Positions 32,963 through 45,352 of a DNA stretch of 64,000 nt are shown one piece after another. This DNA comes from Lineus longissimus (taxonomy: Eukaryota; Nemertea; Pilidiophora; Heteronemertea; Lineidae): assembly GCF_910592395.1 (NCBI RefSeq), contig NC_088326.1:8127001-8191000 (forward strand). The letters run 5' to 3'. Each line of letters begins with the position of its first letter. The stretch's first letter is position 1. The translations under genes and the position numbers were made by a program. Under the pieces are notes generated by a model that worked only from the letters and a program-made list of their open reading frames with translations, made no database searches and was not told the DNA's origin.

Positions 32963-35340
32963 TTCCTCCTAGACATCTGCTATTGCACTACAGACACCAC
33001 CTGCTGTGTTAGGTTTACCTGTCTTACTGGGTTCATTACACTTGGTGCAATATGGGTATGTGGATTAGATCGAATGCACTCAATGTGTTGCTGAATTCGT
33101 GCCATGAATTGTTATATAATGTTATATAATGATGAGTCATGGATTGGTCAAGGAACAGTTGCTTCAATGATTGTGATGCAGAGAAGCAGTGTATGCTTCT
33201 GCATTGGTTTCTATCTGATGTCCATGAAATTTTCGTTCAAAGTCACTCTACAAACCCTTGGCAGATTTGAAGGGCTTGTGGTATTCGACTCGATGACTCG
33301 ACGACGCGATGACTCGATGACGCGATCAAGTTGGAATCTTTTTAAAGAATATCACTGCTTGGACTGTAATTTATACATAGAATCATAAGTGGAGGAAAAT
33401 AAAAAAGAACCGATCATTACCAACCCCTTTCCAGCTGTTTTCACCGTATCTAATCCGACCATTTTTCGTTTCCTACAAGTTCGCATTTTTGATAAAACCA
33501 TGCGCCATGTTGCTATGCAAGCCACTGGTATCTTTACCGTCAATACAGCTGAATACACCTAAATATAGCTGGTTCAGATCAACCTCCTACCCAGGTTCTT
33601 TACGAGCAGAAGTTACAATGTTAAAATGACACGCGAGTTCCTGGAGACAAGGTTGGCTCTGGATATCCGTTCAGCACGGCAATATTAAATGTCCTATACA
33701 CCTTTCCAGAAATGGGGCGCTGAGTGTCCGAAATAGTGATGTCATAAGGGGAAACTAGGCCTGTGGTGGAGGGACAAAGGAGATAGTCATGGTTGACCAA
33801 CACACTTGAATGCCTTTAATGACGGACAAGGGGGAAAAAGTTAGGCTACTTCCAATGCAAGCCACCAATTTCGGAAAGCATGTAGAGGGGCTGATGTATG
33901 GGGGGGGGGGGGGCAGATGTCAAGGGACGGAAGAGAGACTGAGTGACTGAGTCTAAAAAACTGCACATATGCGAAATTCCGATTGTTGACAGACTACCAC
34001 ATGACATCTGACATTGGCCACTAGAAGTTTGTTTGTCAATTAAATCTCCGGTCATTTTGCATGCTATGAAACTTCCGCGAGTCCTTTAAATATCAAAATC
34101 AATCGCGGGGACCAATCTTCAGTGGCCATGGCTGGGGGGGGGGGGGGGGGGGAGGGGCACATCCTTCCACATACCGTAGCTGGGTATGGGAAAGGCCGAG
34201 CTAAAACCTCTGCTGTTGCAGCGGTAGCCCGGAGACCAGGATCATGGGATTCCGTATTTTAGCAAAATCCATAGCAACGATCGTGTCATCGAGCCATCGC
34301 GTCGTCGAGTCATCGAGTCGAATACCACAAGCCGATTTGAAGCAATATTCCTGTTTGTCACTGTTACAATACACCTTGGGATTTCACCCCAGACTGACCA
34401 TAAAATTCCTAGGCCAAGGTCTGCATGGTCTGTGTGTTAACAGAACAGGTAAAGATGAAACAGCATGCTTCATGCTAAACTGGACATTGCAGGATAGGCA
34501 GTATATCCACACCTGATGCATTGCAATTTTTTTAGCTTAAGTTGAAATTGGACAGATAGTTCTGACCTGGCTACAGGGAGTCTGTGTCAGTAAGTAGGCC
34601 ACGCAATAGCATACATTATATAGGTCGCAGGGATGTGTACTATTTTCAAGTTAGGTCGAGATAGAGGCAAGGCTCCTCTCCTAAGAGTAAGGGTGGGGGT
34701 GGTCAAATTCGGATGGATAACAGTGAGCCCAGGGTAATCTAGTTGTACCCCATTCTGTCCCACCGCTTTGCACACGATCGCTCTTCGCAGGGCGGAACAA
34801 TATATTGTTTAAAGCCTTCAAGGCCCCTACATCATTATTGTTTACAGGCCTAACTTAAAAAGCAAGGTACATGTTTTAACCAGTCTGATGAAAAACTATG
34901 AAAAAAAAAATGTTTTTTTCACATAGGCCTACTATAAACAAACAGTCCGAAAAAGCAGTTACATCCTGCACCGTGATCAACTACAATATTGCAATATAGA
35001 AACAAGCATCCGACAGGACCAATCAGGTCTTCATCTGAAGCATTGCCATTAGGCCTACATTGAGTACACTCTGATTTTGTCAGATGATGTGCCACTTACA
35101 GGCAGGAGTAACGATAACAAATTCTGTAACACCTGCTGTGGTAGGTCAGCCAGACATGCCATAGGAGATTAGGCTAGATTGCGCTAATCTCTGATCACGC
35201 CTGATTACCCTAATAACAACATCATCGGGCAATTCAAAGAGAAACTCCAACCTCACGGCCTCAAGGCATTTGCCTTTGCAGCCTGAGGTTCGCTTTTTAA
35301 CCTTCGCTAACGGGATCTGGCTGTAATGGGACGTTGAGGG
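32963..35340. other. About 2.4-kb insertion inside the gypsy pol region
   Basis: Pol-like frame stops near 32960 and resumes near 35350. The DNA between differs in base use and has no recognised gene. It contains the TIR element at 33273-34333, a G tract (33901-33913 and 34135-34152) and two TAGGCCTA palindromes (34924, 35050). Its own ends and target duplication were not found. A minus-strand frame at 35150-35260 (ELPDDVVIRVIRRDQRLAQS) was noted but not assigned. Confidence 0.5.
33264..34342. mobile_element. 1,061-bp non-autonomous TIR element with 9-bp target duplication
   Basis: The element is 33273-34333. Its 55-bp TIRs (33273-33327 and 34279-34333) match at 53 of 55 positions and start GGCTTGTGGTATTCGACTCG. 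The rest of each TIR is made of iterated CGATGACTCGA / CGACGCGATGAC units. GATTTGAAG lies directly outside both ends (33264-33272 and 34334-34342), a 9-bp duplication as in Mutator-like elements. The interior has no transposase, so it would depend on one elsewhere. Confidence 0.88.
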
Positions 35341-35344
35341 TCCA

Positions 35345-35950
35345 GAAGGGTTGAAGCGAGAGCCCACTTCCGCCGGATCGAATCGCTACGATCTGAGAGG
35401 TTTTCGTAGAGAAAGCCGAGGCTTCAACGATGATGAAAGCCTGACGGGTGAAGAAGTGCCTGTGGTTGTGACGTCGAAATTTACTTCTGTTGGAAACAGG
35501 GGTACCCTCACTGATGTGAAAAAAGCATGCTATGTATGTATGTTGACTCGTAAAGGGAATCAAAGTAACTACAATCCGTGTAAATATGAACCAGTATTAA
35601 GACGTGACCATGAAACAACTGACTGTGACGTCAGCGTGTCTATAAATAACGATAGACCAGAATCAGGAGTGTTTATCTATGGTGAAGAATTCGAAGACGG
35701 TTCGTACGACGTGGGAAATGACGTTCATTTGAATAGTGATGAAACGGGTCACAATGTACATAAGAAAGACGAAGAGATTAGTGAGATTGATAAAATGATA
35801 GAAAGAAGTGTTCAGTACCTTGACGCCGATCAGGCTCGCGAGGTTAAATGTTTGATTGAGAAGTACGAATCGTTGTTCTCTAGACATAATTTAGACATAG
35901 GAAAAGCAGTTGGCATAAAACATACGATAGACACGGGGAATACCCCACCT
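35345..35950 (+). pseudogene. Ty3/gypsy pre-RT region, truncated before RT
   Basis: The frame resumes with REPTSAGSNRYDLRGF. It then runs through an acidic linker to IDKMIERSVQYLDADQAREV, KYESLFSRHNLDIGKAV and IKHTIDTGNTPPV. That is the classic segment just before RT in Ty3/gypsy polyproteins. Homology stops at about 35950, so RT, RNase H and integrase are absent from the window. Confidence 0.75.
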
Positions 35951-35978
35951 GTTCTGGTTTTCTTCTTCTTTGTCGTTT

Positions 35979-36243
35979 ACTAGGCCTGGGTGAGCTCTTG
36001 CCATCTATATTTTCAACCTTACATTATTCTGACTGTGGGCATGCGCACTCGCGCCCCGCAGACATGGCCGCCTAATCCAAAAGGAGATCTTCCTCAACTT
36101 TATTCTATATTTCTGGGTCAAAGACTTTTGTGACCGTCGTCTGTTGGTTAATATAAATCTAATACGTCTTCTCTCATCGTAATTATCGATAGGAACAGAC
36201 AAGACTACGCGTACCCTAGCCTGAGTTCACCCAGGATTCTAGT
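35979..36243. repeat. Short inverted-repeat element (possible MITE)
   Basis: TACTAGGCCTGGGTGAGCTC at the left and GAGTTCACCCAGGATTCTAG at the right are near-complementary, enclosing about 265 bp without an open frame. It lies about 30 bp beyond the truncation of the gypsy pol frame. A target duplication was not established. Confidence 0.4.
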
Positions 36244-38272
36244 AGGACTTCACTTCTTCTCGGATTCCATGCTCGGATTCGATTCTAATACAAATATACT
36301 TTATATATGGAAACCACTTGTGTTGTGTGGAGTCAATGTTCTATCCCTTGTTCGGGTCCTAACCCGAACAAAAGTCACAAAAGGTCTTGCTAGAAGTTAC
36401 ACGTTTTAGTTACGAACTATATTCATTGGATTTGGATTGAATTTGGATTTCACGGATATTTTACATTCACTTGGACATTGGTATGTACATTCAGTTTTTG
36501 ATATCACCTCATTATTATGCGAGCGAGTGCCACCCATATGACGTCACCGATCGAGCCATGGCTGCGGCTCAACCTTCACTCCAAGGTTGCCTACTATAGT
36601 TCATGAATTTTGGATGGAACCTATTGCCTTTTGTGTGAAGCAAAGGATCATTTTTAGCAGTATAGACTGTTTATGCGTTATATCGGAGCTTCTCGGAACC
36701 CAGAGATTTTGTCTTCGGATCAAGTGAACTTTCACCTTTCGACGTCACGCACGTCACGAACCAGTCGGCCAATCAGCACGCGGTACTTCGGTCATCTAAC
36801 AGGTGCGAAGCCTGGATAAGCACATTTTGGGAGTCAGCTGTTTTCGAAGATTTCTACAACATGCATGGATTCTACATACGGCCTATACGCGCAACGGTTT
36901 AGCACACGGACGCTCTGCTTCATTGATCGGAATGAATGCGGAATAAAACGTGGATTTAGCTGTCAAACTTGGATCGGCGAGTGAGTACAACTATAAACTG
37001 TTGCTTGTTTGAAAGGGCCTACTACCATTGGCGACACTTATCACCTTTATTGGCATTGTGGTTTGGAGAATGTCATTGTTTTGGTGAAGGTGACTTCTGA
37101 ATGGGAATTTGGTAGTACTTTGAACATTGCCAAGTGAGTTTTAAGTTTGGTAATGGTACATATATGCATGGACTTCTTCGTGGGCGGATAGATGGCGCTT
37201 CAGTCGTGATGATTATTTCTTTAGTGGTATTGAACTAAACTTAGTGCCTTACTTGTCAATAGGGAGCGTTAATTGCCTGTTGGATTTACTTTTCGGTATT
37301 GGACTCTACTTTATGGACCGAGGAGTTTCAACTACTAGGTGGCGCTGTTGCTGAGGCATTAAAGTTTACATTTTGCTGAGGCCAAAGGACAACGGACACA
37401 TTACTTGGGCCTATACTACGGGAGGAATGCTGTCGTTGGCTGATTTATGTACAAACTATGAAAGACCAATTATAGTCCATCCGGCTGTGCACTTGCTCTT
37501 GAGACGCAATCAAAGTTTCCCACCCCCTCACATAACCTCTATTCATTCAATCTGAATGATTCTCTGTTTTAGAGGAGATATCTCCACTGCTTAGGGGCCA
37601 ACTCACTATCATCATATAGATAGGCCCTTCAATTCATACTTGTGATGTCGCTGTTTTACAAAGGTCCACAGGCATAGACTGTAGGCACCTGACAAAAGTG
37701 ACTCATGGAGACCTCATTATTTTCCCATAAAAGTGCATAAAACTCGTTTTCCACACTGAAATATTACTCAAACAGGACCTACGTATTATTGAATACAATG
37801 AGAGGAACATAAGGATGTAAAAGAAAAATTTTTGAAATAAATAAGTCTTTATAAAATTCCTTCTTTCAAACGCATCATTGACTGTAGAATTTTAATTTGA
37901 TAGGTGGGTGAATTTGCTATATTGGTGTAAATTACAATACATACATGTACTTCTGCTCAGCTTGGTTTGTGAGGAATTTGAAATAAACTTGTGTCGATGT
38001 ACTTGTTTCCATGGCCTTTATTACTACTGTCACCGGAGTGTACCTGTAAATGTTGGGTAATTTGCATTGCCCTGACTTGTGTTGTGACACACAATCGTTG
38101 GATCGTTAAAAATTCAAAATTCAAGGAGCACATACATAATGTAAACAACACCAGATTTATAATGATAAAAAGTCCAAGATGCATTCCAGATGTAAATGTA
38201 CATTTATGAGACATGCCATGTATTGATGTAAACAGGTCATTTTCATTTTGTTTTTTTATCTGACTTATCAAG
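36244..38272. other. Non-coding, one strong hairpin
   Basis: A 10-bp perfect stem with a 4-nt loop lies at 36348-36371 (TTGTTCGGGT/ACCCGAACAA). The rest contains no recognisable gene. The stretch 36470-37350 is CpG-containing, with TGACGTCA-like phrases, and could be an old LTR or promoter region. Confidence 0.45.
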
Positions 38273-39192
38273 ATGTTTATAAAGTGCTCATCAATGAAAG
38301 CTTTGCGGAATATCGGGCTTTCATCCACAAATGTGACTACCTTCGCTCCATCTGTCCAGAGTTTGAGAATGGTACAGAATGTCTTGTCTGTCCAATGGTA
38401 ATTAGACTGTATAATATGAATGTTGTGTTACAGCAGAAGTACCTAGTCTTGTCAGTCATAAATGGTAATAAATAAGGTGGTGTGTTACCACTGATTAATG
38501 GCAATCTTAATCAATATGGGAAGGGGACAGTGTTTTTCGGGACACCGGGATGAGCCGAAAATCGCTGTCGGGATTCGGGATAGACACACCCTTATTTTAG
38601 TGGACTCAGGATGAGCAGTGAATTACGTTGGGATTTGGCTGAAATTGCTTTATATCGGAAATTGGGGTAGGGCCCTTTTATAATGGGATGTCACTGTCAG
38701 TTTAGGTATCCCACTTCCATCCCCCGCCCCCTTTTATGGCATTTATTTAGTTAAGTATTCAGATAGTTGTTGTTTTTGTGGGTGGATTTCAAAAATAATA
38801 AGTCAGATATTCTTTTCTGTATGTCAAATAACATTGGCCCCTCCTAAAGTGAATTTGTAAATCTACGCATCGTTACATTACATTTTTACAAATACCCAAT
38901 ATTGATTTTAGAGCTGCATTAGAATTGTTCTCGGCAAAGAATTGCTGTGTCATTTTCAATTCCATCTCTTAATTCAACCATGAAGATTTTTTGGAGATAA
39001 AAAATTTTTTTTTTTCAGGGAGACCAATGTCCAGTTGTGATATCTATGGAGGCGAATTTTGGTTTGGTGCAAAAGAAGTCATCTGGCATCAGCCATTCAG
39101 AGCCAAAACATGCAGGCCAGTTCTTCGCTTCTCAAGATGAGGTCGATGCATTTGTTACTAAACAAAACCTCAAAGGAAAGAAAGGTGATAAT
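38273..39192 (+). pseudogene. KDZ-type (Kyakuja-Dileera-Zisupton) transposase, two exons
   Basis: Exon A (about 38273-38397) encodes FAEYRAFIHKCDYLRSICPE and a C-x2-C pair (CLVCPM), ending in a GTAATT donor. Exon B (39019-39192) starts after TTTTTTTTTTCAG and encodes CPVVISMEANFGLVQKKSSG and FFASQDEVDAFV, ending in GTAAGT. Both junctions are phase 0. The order cysteine pair, then VVISxxxNFGLxxKxSxG, then FF..Q..VD.FV, resembles the start of the KDZ catalytic domain. No later exon is recognised before the next transposon, so it is partial. Confidence 0.55.
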
Positions 39193-40312
39193 GTAAGTAC
39201 ATGTATTGTTGCGAGGATGCACAGCATATTTTTTCTTGCGTGACATCACGCAAACATCGCTGAAAAAAGCATAAGTTTGTGTCTGTACAATTACAAATAC
39301 ACAATTTTTCGATTTTTCGAGATTTCAACTGTTTTTTTCTGCTCTTACGTTGTAACGGTTCTATGGGCGATTTTATTTCAACAAAACTCGGATTTTAACT
39401 GAATTATTTCGTCTTTATTTTCCACCGAAACAACCAACATTTGTCACAATCCACATCGGCCGTGCACTGCCGAAGACACTTTATCTCGTAAACAACCATA
39501 TCCATTTAATGTTATCATAGCCCTAACTTAACAGTTATGGGTGAGAGTATATTTAGTCCTACCTTATTTCATCAATAATCTATATAATAATACTGGGAGG
39601 GGGACGAATAAAGTCACACTTAGAGGCGTTGGATCGCCTTGAAATTTTGCATGAATGGTGGTGACACCTTACCCTGATGCAACGTCTTGGTTTTGTTCAA
39701 AAATTTACTTCAGCGGAGCAGTAATGAGGGATTTTCAATCGGACACTGTCAATTCTCCTTACCACTCACAGAAGCCAAGCCATTGCTGTTAAGTTATGCA
39801 GGGGCTTAATCAATTACCTGCACTCCCTGTGGGGTGAATAACATTACCTTTTGAACAGCTGGCTGTAGGGGGATGATTGGAACAGCACGTATACCTGCTG
39901 ACCTGCTGAACCCAGGTTTATGTTTTTTTCAATCCACGATTGCAGGTCACCTGATTTTCGAGATTTCGCGGGAAATGAAATTGTAAACAAACGCATGTGT
40001 GCAGTTCAAATGTTAACAAAAATGTATTTTTTGTACTTTTGGTTGCTGGACTTGGGTTTTCCCGCAGTTAGGAGCTGGGGTCAAATTGGTGGTCTATTGT
40101 TTACGGGTGCTGTTTTAGTCAGAGCTAGCCCTTGATTATGAGGGGATTTTCAAATCAAGATGACCATGGTCTTTTTATGTGCTCACCACAACTTTCAATA
40201 CTTGAAGTTGATGTATCTGAAGAGGCGCGCTGAACCTGACATCGCCTTAACAAGGAGCTGCTCACGGTGCTGAACTTCTAGCTTGCCTGTCGACTAAGTG
40301 CCTTGCCCGAGA
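39193..40312. other. Non-coding, no gene recognised
   Basis: Lies between the KDZ-like exons and the outer Harbinger end. AT-rich, with a few short frames without domains. It should hold the missing downstream KDZ exons if that gene were complete; none was seen. Confidence 0.5.
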
Positions 40313-40537
40313 CAATGGCTCATATGAATAAAAATGGAGCATTTGCTTTTACTCCAATTTTGAAGCATTTACTTGTATCTGTATGAATAAAAGTGTAGCA
40401 AATGCTTAAAAAAGGAAGATTTTACTACTCAGGAAGCAAATGCTTTTTAGCATTTAGTATTTGCTCCGGAGTGAAGTGAATGCTTGATTTGTCATGAATA
40501 AAGGGAAGCATAATCTATTCACTCCGTAGTATATGCT

Positions 40538-41232
40538 TTGAATTTTGAAGACTGCCCCAGACGTGTCTTCGAATTTGTAGTGAAAGGTTGGCTGTCTACC
40601 ATGGCTGCTTTTATGCATGTTCGGCAGGAAAAATTGTACATGAAGCGGAAAACGTGCCGTCCGGGAACATATCGTGCCTTCTATCGCTTTGACGAGGAGA
40701 ATGTTCAATGGATTTCGGACCATTTTGTGCCATATGCTAATATGCTAATTGGCCGGGATCCGTTCACGATAGCCGAATATGGAAGAATTCACATGTTGCT
40801 GTAACAATGGTTAATTCGCGACACAGAGGCTTGCTGTTAGGTGATGAGGGCTACGCCATCGCCCCATGGCTTCTCACACCCTACAAAAATCCACTGCTTC
40901 CGGCCGAGAGAACCTTCAATAACATCCACGCGAGGGAAAGGGTCGTCATCGAAAGGTGCTTTGGCCAGTTGAAAAAGAGATTTCCAATCTTGCAAGGTCG
41001 TGTGAGACTGGCACTCCACAAGGTGCCTAGCGTCATCGTCGCATGCATCATGCTCCATAACGTCGCGAAATACCTGAATGATCCTCATGACGACTTCCCC
41101 GAGTTTGATGAAGATAGCGATAGTGAAGATGACGATGATGATGATGATGAAGATGTAGATAGGAGAATTCGTCAACGCGGACAGGATAAACGCCGAGCGA
41201 TAGCGGATTTCCTGAATAATGCCCAAGACTAG
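40538..41232 (+). pseudogene. HARBI1-like nuclease with internal deletion
   Basis: An N-terminal block (about 40593-40804: RRKTCRPGTYRAFYRFDEEN-like with the observed MKRKTCRPGT) ends near 40790. Then a C-terminal block 40807-41232 reads HRGLLLGDEGYAIAPWLLTP, RERVVIERCFGQLKKRFPIL and SVIVACIMLHNVAKYL. The second catalytic Asp (LLGDEGY) and the Glu (VIERCFG) are present. The central region with the first Asp is deleted. The tail is a run of Asp/Glu (41100-41160) from a GAT/GAA microsatellite. It is inactive as a nuclease. Confidence 0.82.
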
Positions 41233-42897
41233 GTATGTATAGGTACAGGGGGCCTTAGAAAGGGGCTGTTTTTTCACAATTCCGATGGCAACAAATTAGT
41301 CTTTCATGTAAACATAATACACAACGCTTACGAAATATCATTTTTCACGCCCAGATTTTAATTTATCAGACAACTATTATACATAAAGCAAGGTTATACA
41401 TGTAGCAATAATTGCTGAAACAACTGCATTTTGAAAGCACAACTCTGCGGCAGAAAAGGCAGTCCTGCATTTTAAAATCATTTTACCGGGTCTTTGTGAA
41501 TTACTTCTTAATAGTCAGCTGGCAAATTAGCCGCAACTTGTTGCTGCTGCATTCGCGCCAATTTCAAGGTTCATCCCCATTTCGCCTACACCCGTTTCGC
41601 CTACACCCATTTCGCCTACAAAATTTACCCATTTCGCCTACTCACCATTTCGCCTACTCACCATTTCGCCTACACCCATTTCGCCTATTCACCATTTCGC
41701 ATATTACTCATTTCGCCTACTCACCATTTCGCCTACTCACCATTTCGCCTACTCACCATTTCGCCAACACCCATTTCGCCTATTCACCATTTCGCCTATT
41801 ACCCATTTCGCCTACATCATTTCAAATGTTTTATGATAGTGACTTCAAATTCAAAAGATGTTTCAGCCTTCTAGTCTAATTTGAAATGTCTATTGGTGCC
41901 AGAATTTTGTAATGCTTTTAGAAAGATGCAGTTTATCCAACTAAATACCAACTAAATACTATCAGACGAACTGAGTAGGGCCATGAGTAGGGTCATGAGC
42001 TTGATAATCTGACATCGATGAAAATGGCTTTCATATTCTGGATGCATTTTGTGTATTGTAAGAACACTTGACAGCATTGAGTTACGGTAAGTGTTAGTTT
42101 GAGCAAAACATCACAAAGAAACACACTCAGTGTATAATAATCAATTATGCATGTTTATTGGTTAGATTAATTGGTTTACTACTAATTGGTTTAATGTTAA
42201 TTATTAAATTACAAAGTGATTACAAAGTGATTTAGCTGAATATACAGGTATCTCTTCCTCACAGCTTTCATAAATAGTTCAAGTATTAAACATTGCATAT
42301 AATAGGATTCACTTGCATGTGTTTTTAAGGAATTCATTAAGTTTGATGTATTGTCTCAGCCTGAAGTGAACTCAGTTGTGGGTGAACACAGTAACGTGGC
42401 TTCAGGAACAATCTTGTCATTGAATGGACTCGATGGCTTCTTGCAACTGATTCTTGCAGAATATTTGAGCATTTTGAGATGGGATTTGTCTGTATTCATG
42501 GCTTCTTCATGGAGTGTATAAATTAGCTCAGGGCCAGGGCTGCTCATTTCCAGCAAAACCTGTGCAGTGTACACGGTATAGAGACAATGGAAGACCAGGA
42601 AATTACTTTTGTTCCAACAAATAGGGGTGGACAACATCTTGTACACCAAAATTTCAAATTCCGATTGAACAGACGCTCACCTGAAGGAAAGCGATATTGG
42701 AAATGTACATTGGAAAATTGTCCAGCAAAAGCAGCTACAGATGAAAATGATAGGTAAGGCAATTTCAGAGGTGTTCGGATTTAAATATCTGATTTGCTGT
42801 CTCTCACTTTTACATCAATGATACAATTAAAAGAAATGTTTCACATTTACATTAATAATTTGTTAATAATTTTGCTCACCCAACCATCAATTTCTAT

Positions 42898-43255
42898 AAG
42901 GGGATGTTCGGCTAAGGGACCTGATTACCAAAATTTTTTTAGGGTATTTATAGTAGGAATTAAAAGATGAAATTTGCATGGATGGTACAAAAGACCGAAC
43001 TCTAGATGATGAAAAAAGAAAATCTCGGCATATCTGTAATTAAGGATGGAAAACAATGAGGTTTCTAAAAAGTGGCAAAAAAGGTAGAAAACAGTAAGAA
43101 ATTAAAAATATTAATATGAATATCTTTAGAATTCATTATAATCTGTACCCTGACAAAAAATTATTTTGATCCGAGATTGCCTTCATGCAGAAAATCGAGA
43201 AAAATCAAGAAAAAACGTCATATTGCTGGGTGTGTGTATTGCATGGAATAGCCAT
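42898..43255. repeat. 358-bp TIR, left copy
   Basis: Reverse complement of 52882-53239 over its full length on reading. It is AT-rich with runs of A, and ends internally at GCATGGAATAGCCAT. The length far exceeds typical Harbinger or piggyBac TIRs and is more like those of MULE, Academ or Polinton-style elements. Confidence 0.93.
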
Positions 43256-44055
43256 TTAAAATGACCAGCACAAAAGAATAAATGAACCAGTAATAACTTT
43301 GATAACACAGTCCTGTGGCCCTGTGTCTGTTTCATTAATTGACTAGTTTGGTTGAAGATTGATTTGGCTCTGTATGCATGCATTCCATAACCTCTTGATG
43401 ACCAGGCGGTTAACCCTTTTTGCTCATGTGTGTCTCCAGCGCTGGTCAGAATTTATTCACCCCAATTTGAGTATATACTGTATGTTCAGCGAAGAAAAAC
43501 TACATGCATATAGCGTTTGTGCAAGAATTGGATTGGCAAGGGTGTTTCCCATTCATATCGACTTTATGTGCAGGCAATTGGTACTTATATCATTAACTTG
43601 TGTTTTTTTTAAACATGTCAAAATGTACATCAGTTATCAGTACTCAATATTTGGTTCTTTTTTATGTTGGTGTTCTTGCTTTTTTAGTGGTATTGTCTTA
43701 TTATTGAGTATAGAATAGGCCATCTACAATGTGATTTTTATGTGTGTGACAAGATCAAAGTAATTACATCATCAAGCCATACTCTGAACATGATGCCCAG
43801 TGGCAAAACCAAATTATATAAATCCCTCAACTTGATCATGATGTCATCACAATACCTCCCCCCACCCACCCCTTTTGTGTTGGTCATGGTTCATAAGCAA
43901 TTTCTATAGTTGTTTTCCACTCTAATGACATTGGCTGTCCATGACTAAATGCCGTTTTTAGGCAGTGGGTTCATTTCTTGTTATGTAATAGTCCTTGTAA
44001 TAGTGTTGGGGAATTTTACCTGTGTATTTCAGTAGTGCACAGTTGTTCTTCAAAG

Positions 44056-44535
44056 ATGCCTGAAAACCAATGTGAACACTGTACCCATGTATTCACCCGA
44101 TGGAGTCATTTGTTGACACATTCGTGTCCATTTAGAGTGAGTGCAGTGGATGCAGCTACCTTTCAAACTCTTGAAAGACCAAGCAACGTAAATAGTGTTA
44201 AGGATGCTTTGGGAGCCAATTCAATTTGTGAGCGACTTATTATTTGTCAGGCCGGCAAACTTGCCGTACCAGGAGTGTGGCCATTTGTGTTTATACCCGG
44301 CAGAATAAATGCAACAGCTTATCTGAAGCTAAAGGAGCTAGCAGCTATCAATCCCCATCAGGAGTTGCACACAATTCTCAAAAACAATGGCACCATAACT
44401 TATAATGCATACCTGAAAATTCATGACATTTCCTCTAATACTGATTATACTATATGTCCGCCATGGACTCTACCACCAGGAGGATGTCAATATTCGTCTA
44501 GTATTAGTGGAAATATGGTAACAATTGTGCAAAGC
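44056..44535 (+). CDS. Zinc-finger exon, probable N-terminus of the DDE-USP protein
   Basis: Starts MPENQCEHCTHVFTRWSHLL and has a compact C-x2-C...H-x4-H-x-C finger, then about 130 residues without a known domain (AGKLAVPGVWPFVFIPGRIN, LKIHDISSNTDYTICPP). It ends at a good donor (CTCG|GTGAGT) in phase 0. An acceptor-like AAGATACAG at 45382 opens the long frame at PHSQPGHLGASQ, also phase 0. The exon is therefore likely the DNA-binding head of the next gene. It could instead be a separate small gene, in which case the frame runs on to 44664. Confidence 0.6.
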
Positions 44536-45352
44536 TCGGTGAGTATGCAGGTTTTGCGAAAACTAGGTTACTTTGCCACAGCAGTTTTACTGCATGATCT
44601 ATTACAAATACTCATCCTAGTCTTCACTCCGACATTGTGTGATGTTTACTGGGTAGATACTTAAACCCATAGCCTATAGGACCAGGTTCGCGTCATCATG
44701 GTTCTCACCACCTGGGATGATGTTGCATTGTGCCTTTTGGCGGTTTCAGTCATTTTTGACATGCTCAGCCGGATAGGTGGCGCTTTGTGAAAAATGTACT
44801 TTTGGCTTTTGGATATAGACGAAGTGATTTGCAATTTGAATGAGAAATACCATTTCTATTTCATTTGACCTACTTTACAAGGTCACAGAGGTCAAATAGC
44901 GTTAATTGGCCATTTTTACTAAAAATCTGCCCTGTGACATTTGAACCTTTCACTGCGTTTGGAAATAAGGTCGATTTCTTGGCCAATTTCTTGTATTGAA
45001 GGAGGGTAAACATCTGATTTTGGCGGGAATGCAAGGGAAAGAGCAAATGTCCCAGGGCAGATTTTTAGTAAATTCAGCACTGTCTACCATGAACAGAAAG
45101 AGAAATCACTAATCCTTCACACGTCCCCCCAATAATGATTGGAAATATTTACCCCTAGAGTTGTTGAATATGACAACCCTGTCTATAGCATTTCCATTAC
45201 TATGAGACCAAGGGTTGTCATATTTGACAGCGCTGTTGAATATTCACTTTTGCCGAACTGATATTGTTTGAAGACAATAACTCATTATACAATTATTTAG
45301 CCAAAAATAATTATCCTGGATGTATTAACCTTTTATTTACCCACCCTGTAGT

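Noticed and set aside
35948-36371. Solo LTR starting TGTTCTGG and ending CCGAACA
   Set aside because: Flanking 5-mers do not match and no internal LTR signals could be placed with confidence.
41412-41879. 155-residue frame with repeated SPTHHFAYSPFRL-type units
   Set aside because: It is a read-through of the TTTCGCCTAC array; the mirror frame appears at the other MULE end.
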